From assembly GCA_030614305.1 (NCBI GenBank), contig JAUWKH010000126.1, positions 1 through 5,588 of the forward strand: a stretch of DNA of 5,588 nt. The letters are read 5' to 3'. Shown here in pieces: positions 1 through 5,588 of the stretch. The stretch comes from Bacteroidota bacterium. GTDB taxonomy: Bacteria; Bacteroidota; Bacteroidia; Bacteroidales; JADFUO01. The notes beneath the pieces were generated by a model. That model did not search any database, was not told the DNA's origin, and was given only the letters and a program-made list of their open reading frames with translations. Each line of letters opens with the position of its first letter. Positions within the stretch are counted from its first letter, which is position 1. The position numbers and the translations under genes were made by a program.

Positions 1-390
1 AATATTATTGGTTCTTATAAATGTTATCTGGTCAATATAATTTTCCATATAACTTCCATAATTGGTTAAACCATCTGCAGCTTTGGGATAAAAACCTTTA
101 TAAGAATATCCTATTACAGGGACAAATGCGTCTTCTGCCGATACAATAACAAAGCCGCCGTTTTCCATATCAAAAGCATAAAAAACAACTTCATTATTGA
201 CCTTTTTTACAAATAAATCTTTTATTCTAACTTCACTGTAATTAACAGCTTGAATAAACTGATTCACTTTTTCATAGTAAAAATTTACAGCAACTTTTTT
301 TGCATCATTCAGGTTTACATTTTTTGCAAAAGCAAAACTAATTGTGCTAAGGAAGAGGATGCTGAGAAAGAGTAATTTTTTTGTTTTCAT
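1..390 (-). CDS. secreted C10 (streptopain-like) cysteine peptidase, N-terminal part only
   Basis: The frame runs leftwards from ATG at 390 and leaves the window open after 130 codons, so only the signal peptide and pro-region are visible. Residues 1-22 form a Sec signal peptide (KTKK, then a hydrophobic run ending AFA before Lys23). Residues 25-105 match the Spi/pro-domain of C10 peptidases: an early alpha-helical part followed by the marker segment near 68-100, with YAF, then GGFVIVSAEDAF, then PVIGYS. The family is secreted as a zymogen; the pro-domain blocks the papain-like active site until it is cleaved. Residues 113-121 (SYMENYIDQ) resemble the helix that usually follows. The catalytic Cys and His lie outside the window, so activity cannot be judged. 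The start is secure: an in-frame TGA lies two codons upstream. No Shine-Dalgarno is seen, as is normal in Bacteroidota. A lone Spi-type inhibitor without a catalytic domain is the main alternative. Confidence 0.8.
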   Translation of the reverse strand, partial: MKTKKLLFLSILFLSTISFAFAKNVNLNDAKKVAVNFYYEKVNQFIQAVNYSEVRIKDLFVKKVNNEVVFYAFDMENGGFVIVSAEDAFVPVIGYSYKGFYPKAADGLTNYGSYMENYIDQITFIRTNNI

Positions 391-422
391 AATTCATACT
401 AATTTGATTAAAAAAATTTTGG

Positions 423-453
423 CAAAGATATTAAAGTTTTATTAAGCCACAAA
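423..453 (-). promoter_or_regulatory. Bacteroidota-type promoter for the C10 peptidase gene
   Basis: Read on the minus strand, TTTG (453-450) is followed after exactly 19 bases by TATCTTTG (430-423). This fits the Bacteroidota primary sigma-factor consensus of TTTG at -33 and TAnnTTTG at -7. Transcription would start near 416, giving a leader of about 25 bases before the ATG at 390. It means the C10 gene can be transcribed independently of the S8 gene upstream. The -33 element sits in the left arm of the inverted repeat described separately. Confidence 0.65.
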
Positions 454-526
454 TTCACAAATAAAAAACTAATAATAATTCACCTAAATTCGTGCACCTG
501 TCTACCGCCAGGCAGGTTCGTGGCAG
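446..526. repeat. interrupted inverted repeat, GCCACAAATT / AATTCGTGGC
   Basis: The left arm is GCCACAAATT at 446-455. The matching right arm is split: AATTCGTG at 487-494 and GC at 523-524, with a GC-rich palindrome between. If that palindrome and one copy of its flanking TTCGTG are removed, the arms pair at 9 of 10 positions across a loop of about 31 bases. The loop also carries AATTCAC twice (452-458 and 477-483). From memory, AT-rich palindromes with GTGGC ends are common between genes in Bacteroidota. A function as terminator or processing site is possible but not shown. Confidence 0.45.
489..522. repeat. GC-rich palindrome flanked by 6-base direct repeats
   Basis: ACCTGTCT (496-503) and AGGCAGGT (510-517) form an 8-base stem, with one G-T pair on the plus strand, around the loop ACCGCC. 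About 64% of the 22 bases are G or C, in a surrounding gap that is mostly A and T. TTCGTG occurs exactly on both sides, at 489-494 and 517-522, as expected of a small element that inserted and duplicated its target. It could fold in the RNA downstream of the S8 gene. No U-run follows the stem on the minus strand, so it is not a classic terminator. Confidence 0.55.
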
Positions 527-574
527 TTTTGGTTTTGTTTGCGGATTTATGGTTTGTAATAAGTGCGGAATATT

Positions 575-593
575 TTAGCGTTTGTAATGCTAA
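575..593 (-). terminator. weak hairpin just after the S8 protease stop
   Basis: On the minus strand TTAGCATT pairs with AACGCTAA around a 3-base loop (593-575), with seven of eight positions paired and one A-C mismatch. It starts about 12 bases past the stop codon of the S8 gene. There is no T-run directly after it, so a role in ending the transcript is only a possibility; it may be chance in AT-rich DNA. Confidence 0.2.
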
Positions 594-604
594 TTATCTA
601 TCCT

Positions 605-3289
605 TTACTTAATTATTAGCTTTTCGTTAACTTTATTTCTATCAGACGTTAAACTTAACACATAAATACCTGTTGGTAAATCTGAAATGTCAATTGATTT
701 ATTTTTTGTGTTGCTGAAATTTACTGATTTTTCAGTATAAACTTCCTGTCCCTGTGTATTTATTATTGACAGATTAAAAATATCATCAGTCCCTGAAATA
801 ATAATATTCAGAATATCTTTAGATGGATTAGGGTATAATTTTAAATTTACCGGACCCATGTTTTTCTCTGAAATATTTGTTGTATTTGAAATCATAATAT
901 TATCAACAAATACATTATCACCTTCAGTGAAGAAATAATCTGATAAATAACATGCAGACTGGAATGTAATCGTAAAGTAAGTATTACCATAAGCTGACAG
1001 GTCAAAGATTTTTGTTTCAAACGGGTCTTCATTTGTTTCGGGATTGAAATTTGATTCACCGTAAATATCGGCAATTTGTTCATCGTTTACCAACACCCTG
1101 AACCAACTGTTTGTTAGTCCGATGCCATAAGTTTGTCTTAAATCAAATGTTAATCCCACTCCTGCAATACCTGTTGCATCCACACTGCAATTTGTTGCCT
1201 GTGCATGAAATTCTTCATTATCCACCCATGCCTGTTCCGGAGTTGTGTTTGTTGGTCCGCCCGACCATCCGCCAATTGCTGTATTTCCCTGAAAATGCAA
1301 CCCATAAGAAGAACCGGGTACTGTTGCTCTTCCGTCAATTGATATTCCTGCTTTTTCGTTTGAAGATAGAACAAAATATATTGTTTCTCCTGTTTCAAAA
1401 TCTTCGCTGAAAGGAATTTCAATACCTTCAATAAAAATAAAATCGGTTTTGGTTTCATTACTGCTGCCATTAGTGTTTGTTGCGTTTAATGAAACAGTAT
1501 AATAACCGGGAGCATCAAATTGTACTTCAGGATTTTGAGTGTTTGCACTTGTTCCGTTTACAAAAGTTACTGTATTTGGAGTAAATTCCCATACCCATGC
1601 TGTCGGGTCATATAATGTCAGGTCATAAAAATTCAGAATATCTTTGTTACAAGCACTTGAATCGTTTGCGCTAAAATTAACATAAGGTAAAGGTGTATTG
1701 GTAACTGTAATATAATTCTCAATTGTCAGCTCATTTGTACCAAAATTATTAGATACGTTTAAAGTAACATCATAAGTACCTGCTGAGGTATATTCAATAC
1801 CTGTTGGATTTTGAACATAAGAGCTTGTTGGGTCCCCACCTTCAAAAGTCCATGTCCAGTTGGCAGGTATTCCTTCCGAAAGGTCTGTAAAGTCAATGCT
1901 GGTTCCAGGAAGAATAGTTGTAACTTCTGTTGAAAATGCAGCAACAGGAGAGAAAGGTGTGCTTATAACAGCAGCATAAGCATCAATACGTCCTGCACCT
2001 AATTCTCCGGCATAATTAGGATTAATTGCGTCAATATCAACGCAGGTTGATTTTAAAATATCTTCAACTTCATCTGGAGTAAGGTCAGGATTAATTGAAA
2101 GTATCAGGCAGCTTAAACCGGCAGCAAAAGGACAAGACATTGAAGTACCATAAAATGTATCATAGTATCCGAGGTCAGTATGATCATAAGTAGAGCTTAA
2201 AAGACCGCTTGGTCCAGGACTGCAAAAACCACCGGGAGCACAAATATCAATCGTATAACCGTAGTTTGAAAATGAAGATTTTGTGTCATCATGGTCGGTT
2301 GATGCAACTGATATAACATGATTATATGCTGAAGGATAATGCGGGCTGTTTGTGTTTGCATTACCTGCCGATGCAAGCAGTACAACTCCCATATTATAAA
2401 TGGAAGTGCAAATATTTTGGTTTGTTTGTGAATGACCGGAGCCACCCCATGACATACTGATAACATGCGCTCCGTTATTTGCAGCCCATTGTATTCCAGG
2501 GAATCCGTATATTCCGTTTGGATTTGAATTATTGGCAGCTTTAACAGCAATGATGCTTACATTATAACCAATAGAAGCGATTCCAATATTATTATTTGTA
2601 TGTCCGGCAGCTAAACCGGCACAATGAGTACCATGCGACCAAGCAGATGAATCGCCGGTTCCCGGAGGGTCGGAACTGTTGGTGTTGTAATAAGTATCTC
2701 TTTGAAGTATAATCTTATCTTCCAGATCGGGATGTTCCGACCATACGGCATTGTCAACAATACCAACATTGATGTCTGCCGATCCCTGGGTTATATCCCA
2801 TGCCATTTCAGCATTGATAACATCCAAATGCCAGTTCCAGTTTGCCGGACCATTAACAAAATTATATAATGTATCGTTTGGCTTAAAGTCAATTGTGTGA
2901 TACGGCACTTTCTCAACATATTCAAAATTAGTATTTTGTTCAAGTTCCGTTATGATTTCATCAACTTTATCAAAACTGCTGAATTCTATAAGGAAGGTTC
3001 TTAAAAGTTTAAAATCATTATTCAGATCATAAGGTCTTGAAAGAGCTGTAATATTATAATTTGCTATTATTTCATTAAGAAAAGACACATTATCAATATT
3101 AACGCTTCTGTCGTTGTTTACAGGTATATTAACCGTAACATCATTTTTAAATTTAACATAGATTTTTCCATCCTGATAATCTTTATAGAATGTTTGAGCA
3201 ATTCCATTCAGGCAAAATGTAATTAGTATCAGGATAAAAAGTTTTGAAATAACTCCTGCACTTAACGAATGTGTAAATAAATTTTTCAT
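605..3289 (-). CDS. secreted subtilisin-family (S8) serine protease with two PKD domains and T9SS sorting domain
   Basis: A complete 894-residue protein. Residues 1-31 are a Sec signal peptide (hydrophobic 17-26, likely cut after GIA). Residues 33-140 look like an I9-type propeptide that chaperones folding and is then removed. The S8 catalytic domain spans about 150-440. Its triad is intact: Asp179 in GIVDNAVW, His219 in SHGTHCAG, Ser383 in GTSMSCP, with oxyanion Asn310 in ASAGN. Two PKD beta-sandwich domains follow, about 447-530 (WTWTFEGG, then AGTYDVTLNVSN) and 536-620 (WVWEF, then PGYYTVSLN). Residues 625-805 form a beta-rich region I cannot name confidently, possibly a jelly-roll or MAM-like adhesion module. 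Residues 815-894 are a type A T9SS sorting domain (LYPNPSKD, then LPTGIYVL, ending KLIIK), which directs export across the outer membrane and cell-surface attachment or release. The start is secure: it is the only ATG after an in-frame TAA nine codons upstream. The Asp motif is DNA where most subtilases have DTG or DSG. Confidence 0.95.
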   Translation of the reverse strand: MKNLFTHSLSAGVISKLFILILITFCLNGIAQTFYKDYQDGKIYVKFKNDVTVNIPVNNDRSVNIDNVSFLNEIIANYNITALSRPYDLNNDFKLLRTFLIEFSSFDKVDEIITELEQNTNFEYVEKVPYHTIDFKPNDTLYNFVNGPANWNWHLDVINAEMAWDITQGSADINVGIVDNAVWSEHPDLEDKIILQRDTYYNTNSSDPPGTGDSSAWSHGTHCAGLAAGHTNNNIGIASIGYNVSIIAVKAANNSNPNGIYGFPGIQWAANNGAHVISMSWGGSGHSQTNQNICTSIYNMGVVLLASAGNANTNSPHYPSAYNHVISVASTDHDDTKSSFSNYGYTIDICAPGGFCSPGPSGLLSSTYDHTDLGYYDTFYGTSMSCPFAAGLSCLILSINPDLTPDEVEDILKSTCVDIDAINPNYAGELGAGRIDAYAAVISTPFSPVAAFSTEVTTILPGTSIDFTDLSEGIPANWTWTFEGGDPTSSYVQNPTGIEYTSAGTYDVTLNVSNNFGTNELTIENYITVTNTPLPYVNFSANDSSACNKDILNFYDLTLYDPTAWVWEFTPNTVTFVNGTSANTQNPEVQFDAPGYYTVSLNATNTNGSSNETKTDFIFIEGIEIPFSEDFETGETIYFVLSSNEKAGISIDGRATVPGSSYGLHFQGNTAIGGWSGGPTNTTPEQAWVDNEEFHAQATNCSVDATGIAGVGLTFDLRQTYGIGLTNSWFRVLVNDEQIADIYGESNFNPETNEDPFETKIFDLSAYGNTYFTITFQSACYLSDYFFTEGDNVFVDNIMISNTTNISEKNMGPVNLKLYPNPSKDILNIIISGTDDIFNLSIINTQGQEVYTEKSVNFSNTKNKSIDISDLPTGIYVLSLTSDRNKVNEKLIIK

Positions 3290-3351
3290 GGTTTGTTGTT
3301 TAAAGGTTTTTATTTATGTTAACTTATAAAATTATGTGATCAAAATTTTTA

Positions 3352-3359
3352 CAAATATA
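3352..3359 (-). promoter_or_regulatory. possible -7 element of the S8 protease promoter
   Basis: Minus-strand TATATTTG fits the Bacteroidota -7 consensus TAnnTTTG and would place the transcript start about 55 bases before the ATG at 3289. No TTTG or TTG lies 17-23 bases upstream, so the promoter is incomplete by the consensus. In DNA this rich in A and T the match could be chance. Confidence 0.3.
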
Positions 3360-3589
3360 TTTAAAAGTTTAAATAATTATAAAATTAACATTAATATATA
3401 TTTATATTGACAAAAAGACAATGAAAATAGTTGCTTTATTAAGGATGATTATTTAAGAGAAATTAATTTGTTTGATGTTTACTTATAGGCAATAACATTT
3501 AATTTTATTAATTTTGCTGCCTGGTTTCATATTAAATAGAGTCTATTTATAAACTAAGTATTAAGAATTTTAAAAAATAACAAATTACA

Positions 3590-3721
3590 AGCACCAAAAT
3601 ACAAATAAATCTCAATGACCGAAATCTCAATATTCAAAGCTGTTTTGAACATTCATACGAACAAGTTTTGATCATTGATATTTCGAATTTATTTGTTATT
3701 TGTTTTTTGTTATTTGGTGCT
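3590..3721. repeat. large imperfect intergenic palindrome with heptamer repeats
   Basis: Two arms face each other around a loop at about 3641-3664. The outer ends match exactly (AGCACCAAA at 3590-3598; TTTGGTGCT at 3713-3721). A second block matches exactly (CAAATAAAT at 3602-3610; ATTTATTTG at 3687-3695). An inner 21-base block (3620-3640 against 3665-3685) pairs at 17 positions. The right arm contains four tandem copies of TTATTTG (3689-3716, the third with one change); the left arm holds two. The left arm has TCTCAAT twice (3610-3616, 3625-3631). From memory, similar palindromes with AACAAATAA units are scattered between genes in Bacteroidota genomes. It encodes nothing, so it would be a passive or non-autonomous repeat, or a folded RNA if transcribed. 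Confidence 0.6.
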
Positions 3722-3796
3722 TTAATTCAAAAATTGTCTGACTTTATGGACGGAAACTAAATATTATAAAGTAAGAAAATACTGCCTAATTTAAAC

Positions 3797-5059
3797 ATGA
3801 TGAAATTATTAATAAAAAATATCAAAGAACTTATTCAGGTTGAAAAAAGTCCTAAACTGAAAGTTGCAGGCAGGGAAATGGCAAATCTTGAAACCATCAA
3901 AGATGCATATCTATATATTGATAAAGGAAAGATAGCAGAATTTGGGACAATGGCTGATATTGGTCAATCATCAGTAGTCAGTCAGCAATCATCAATTAAG
4001 AAGATTGATGCAAAAGGAAAAATGGTTTTTCCCTGTTGGTGCGATTCGCATACTCATCTGGTTTATCCGCAAAGCAGGGAAATAGAATATATTGATAAAA
4101 TCAAAGGGCTTTCTTACGAGGAGATAGCCAGGCGGGGTGGAGGTATTCTCAATTCAGCAAAAAAAATGCATGAAACTTCCGAAGATGAATTGGTTGAGTC
4201 GGCTTTGAAAAGACTTGAAGAAATTACAATTTATGGAACCGGTGCTGTTGAAATTAAAAGCGGCTATGGTTTAAATTTCGAAAATGAATTAAAAATGCTC
4301 AGAGTTATTAGGCGACTAAAAGAGATTTCGCCTTTGACAATAAAAGCAACTTTTTTGGGAGCACATGCCATTCCGGCTGAATATAAGAAAAATCAAAGTG
4401 AGTATGTTGATTTGATTATTAATGAGATGATACCTATGATTGCTTCAGATGAATTAGCTGATTATATTGATGTTTTTTGTGATCGAGGTTTTTTTACTGT
4501 TGAAGATACCGACAGAATACTTATGGCTGGGATGAAATACGGCTTACGTCCGAAAATCCATGCCAATGAATTGGATTATTCAGGAGGTATTCAGGTAGGA
4601 GTAAAATATAATGCACTTTCTGTTGATCATCTTGAATTTACAAGAGATGAAGAAATTAAAGTTTTGCTGGATTCCGAAACTATGCCGACAGTTTTGCCGG
4701 GTGCTGCCTTTTTTCTCGGTATGGTTTATGCTCCTGTCAGAAAAATGATTGATTCGGGTTTGCCTGTAGCTTTGGGAAGTGATTTTAATCCGGGTTCTGC
4801 TCCGTCTGGAAATATGCAATTTATTTTGTCAATTGGAAGCATAGCTTATAAAATGCTCCCTGAGGAAGGAATAAATGCAACAACAATAAACGGTGCCTAT
4901 GCAATGGGAATTAGTGAAGAATTGGGAAGTATAGCAGTTGGTAAAAAAGCTAATGTTTTTATCACCAAAGAAATTCCAACTTATGAATATATGCCTTATG
5001 CATTCGGAAGTAATAAAGTGGAGACTGTTATTTTAAATGGAAAAATAATTAAGCAATGA
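3797..5059 (+). CDS. hutI: imidazolonepropionase
   Basis: Cytosolic amidohydrolase (EC 3.5.2.7) for the third step of histidine degradation: it opens the ring of 4-imidazolone-5-propanoate to give N-formimino-L-glutamate. At 420 residues it has the usual family length and looks intact. Motifs in order: DSHTHLVY with metal-binding His85 and His87; ARRGGGILNSAKK (111-123); EIKSGYGLN (152-160); TFLGAHAIP with His190; DYIDVFCDRGFFT (222-234); HANELDYSGG with metal ligand His255 and catalytic Glu258; SVDHLE with His278; LPGAAFFLG (300-308); and SDFNPGS with metal ligand Asp329 and Asn331. Residue roles come from family knowledge. The start is ATG-ATG, so Met1 or Met2 could be used; an in-frame TAA lies about ten codons upstream. 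There is no Shine-Dalgarno. Residues 57-66 contain what looks like a small in-frame insertion. The neighbours are not hut genes: a divergent protease on the left and an overlapping ATPase gene on the right. Confidence 0.96.
   Translation: MMKLLIKNIKELIQVEKSPKLKVAGREMANLETIKDAYLYIDKGKIAEFGTMADIGQSSVVSQQSSIKKIDAKGKMVFPCWCDSHTHLVYPQSREIEYIDKIKGLSYEEIARRGGGILNSAKKMHETSEDELVESALKRLEEITIYGTGAVEIKSGYGLNFENELKMLRVIRRLKEISPLTIKATFLGAHAIPAEYKKNQSEYVDLIINEMIPMIASDELADYIDVFCDRGFFTVEDTDRILMAGMKYGLRPKIHANELDYSGGIQVGVKYNALSVDHLEFTRDEEIKVLLDSETMPTVLPGAAFFLGMVYAPVRKMIDSGLPVALGSDFNPGSAPSGNMQFILSIGSIAYKMLPEEGINATTINGAYAMGISEELGSIAVGKKANVFITKEIPTYEYMPYAFGSNKVETVILNGKIIKQ
3965..3994 (+). repeat. 9-base direct repeat with 21-base period inside hutI
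   Basis: CAATCATCA occurs at 3965-3973 and again at 3986-3994, in frame, separated by GTAGTCAGTCAG, which itself repeats AGTC. The translated result is QSS-VVSQ-QSS at residues 57-66, lying between the first beta-strands and the conserved DSHTH segment. A period of exactly seven codons is consistent with a small insertion or slippage event that kept the reading frame. Confidence 0.5.
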
Positions 5060-5588
5060 AAATAAAAGAAATCAATATCAAAAATTTTAAATCAATTTTA
5101 GATATTACAATTCAGAACCCCAACCCATTTTCTGTATTTGTTGGTCCTAATGCATCAGGAAAGTCAAATATTTTTGAAGCATTAGAAATATTTGAATTTA
5201 TTGACAAACAAAAAATAGATCAGCAGTTATTCAATATTTTTGGAGATTTTGAGGATCTGACAAATAAAAATCAATTAAATGAAAAGATTGTTTTTAATAC
5301 ATTAATTGAAAAAGAAAAAAAGGATTCTTCTTTTGAAGTAAGAATTGATAAAAGTGGTATAATTTTTACAAAAAGTAGTGTAAAAGCTCAAGAGCTAAAT
5401 CAAAAGCTGAAAAATAATGAATTAAATTATTTTTCAGAATTTTTTAATAATTACCAAAGACTATTTCTTACCACTACTTTATTAGAAAGACAAAAATATA
5501 AAACAAATAAATTTTTAGACTTTCATGCTTCAAATTTACAATTAGTATTAGGAAGGGTTTTAAAAGATAAAAACTTAAGAGAAGAAGT
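5056..5588 (+). CDS. AAA/ABC-type ATPase (RecF/OLD-like), N-terminal part only
   Basis: The frame opens with ATG at 5056, inside the ATGA that also ends hutI, and is still open at the window edge after 177 codons. Residues 1-28 (MKIKEINIKNFKSI, then SVFVG) are the typical first strand and helix of RecF/SMC/OLD-like ATPases, and GPNASGKS at 30-37 is the Walker A loop with Lys36 and Ser37. Residues 75-130 are lysine- and glutamate-rich and probably start the helical insertion such proteins carry. Walker B, the signature motif and any C-terminal TOPRIM or other nuclease domain are beyond the edge, so the subfamily cannot be fixed. Such proteins act in DNA repair, in phage defence (OLD nucleases, Gabija, Septu, PARIS) or in unknown roles. 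The overlap suggests coupled translation with hutI. By my hand count, 5101-5580 is about 23% GC, against about 37% in three sampled lines of hutI, hinting at a different origin. Confidence 0.85.
   Translation, partial: MKIKEINIKNFKSILDITIQNPNPFSVFVGPNASGKSNIFEALEIFEFIDKQKIDQQLFNIFGDFEDLTNKNQLNEKIVFNTLIEKEKKDSSFEVRIDKSGIIFTKSSVKAQELNQKLKNNELNYFSEFFNNYQRLFLTTTLLERQKYKTNKFLDFHASNLQLVLGRVLKDKNLREE

Larger units (their letters stand above)
3290..3796. other. divergent intergenic region, no gene
   Basis: These 507 bases separate the starts of the S8 gene (leftwards) and hutI (rightwards). They are very AT-rich and hold no credible coding frame on either strand. What I can see is a TAnnTTTG-like element ahead of the S8 gene, another match (TAATTTTG) on the plus strand at 3509-3516 with no suitable partner upstream, and the large imperfect palindrome at 3590-3721. 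I see no clear promoter in the 75 bases directly before hutI and no riboswitch or operator I recognise. Confidence 0.7.

Noticed and set aside
446..526. CRISPR or attachment-site interpretation of the repeats in the 391-604 gap
   Set aside because: There are only paired inverted arms and one short direct duplication, with no regular repeat-spacer pattern, integrase gene or tRNA gene.
1111..1470. Open frames of about 100 codons on both strands inside the S8 protease gene
   Set aside because: They lie wholly inside the protease coding sequence, their translations are low in complexity and match no domain, and the protease frame has an intact triad and domain order.
2197..2550. Open frame of 117 codons on the minus strand in another frame of the S8 gene
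   Set aside because: It overlaps the conserved S8 catalytic core, and its translation shows no motif or signal peptide.
3509..3516. TAATTTTG as the hutI promoter -7 element
   Set aside because: No TTTG lies 17-23 bases upstream, and it would give a leader of about 270 bases containing the whole palindrome. Not supportable without transcript data.
3590..3721. Bidirectional terminator reading of the large palindrome
   Set aside because: The genes on both sides start here and run away from it, so no transcript known from this window ends at this point.
4580..4819. Antisense open frame of 79 codons inside hutI
   Set aside because: It lies opposite the most conserved part of HutI (HANELDYSGG to SDFNPGS); its openness follows from the sense codons.
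5315..5330. A-rich tract in the ATPase gene as a possible frameshift
   Set aside because: The frame continues without a stop on both sides and the lysine/glutamate-rich translation is consistent across it.

Overview
The window looks like chromosome from an AT-rich member of the Bacteroidota. Four independent signs agree: a C-terminal type IX secretion (T9SS) sorting domain on a secreted protease, a start-proximal promoter of the Bacteroidota form (TTTG, 19 bases, TAnnTTTG), no Shine-Dalgarno sequences ahead of any start, and a HutI protein whose wording closely resembles Bacteroidales/Flavobacteriia versions as I remember them. I cannot assign a genus.

Layout. The left half is read leftwards. 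At the left edge is the first 130 codons of a secreted C10 (streptopain-like) cysteine peptidase (1-390), with its own promoter at 423-453. A 214-base gap follows, holding a GC-rich palindrome flanked by a 6-base direct repeat that appears inserted into an older inverted repeat. Next comes a complete 894-residue secreted subtilisin-family (S8) protease with two PKD domains and a T9SS tail (605-3289). A 507-base gene-free divergent region (3290-3796) contains a roughly 130-base imperfect palindrome. The right half is read rightwards: a complete imidazolonepropionase, hutI (3797-5059), and, overlapping its stop by four bases, the start of an AAA/ABC-type ATPase (5056 to the window end), which is much more AT-rich than hutI.

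How it fits together. Two exported proteases of different catalytic classes lie side by side, and a histidine-degradation enzyme is divergently encoded beside them. This suits an organism that digests external protein and ferments amino acids, but the functional link is inference. No other hut gene is in the window. The ATPase is the least ordinary gene: it is translationally linked to a housekeeping catabolic gene, differs in composition, and belongs to a class often found in defence and mobile modules. It is cut by the window edge, so no system can be named. I found no RNA genes, CRISPR array, insertion sequence or riboswitch.
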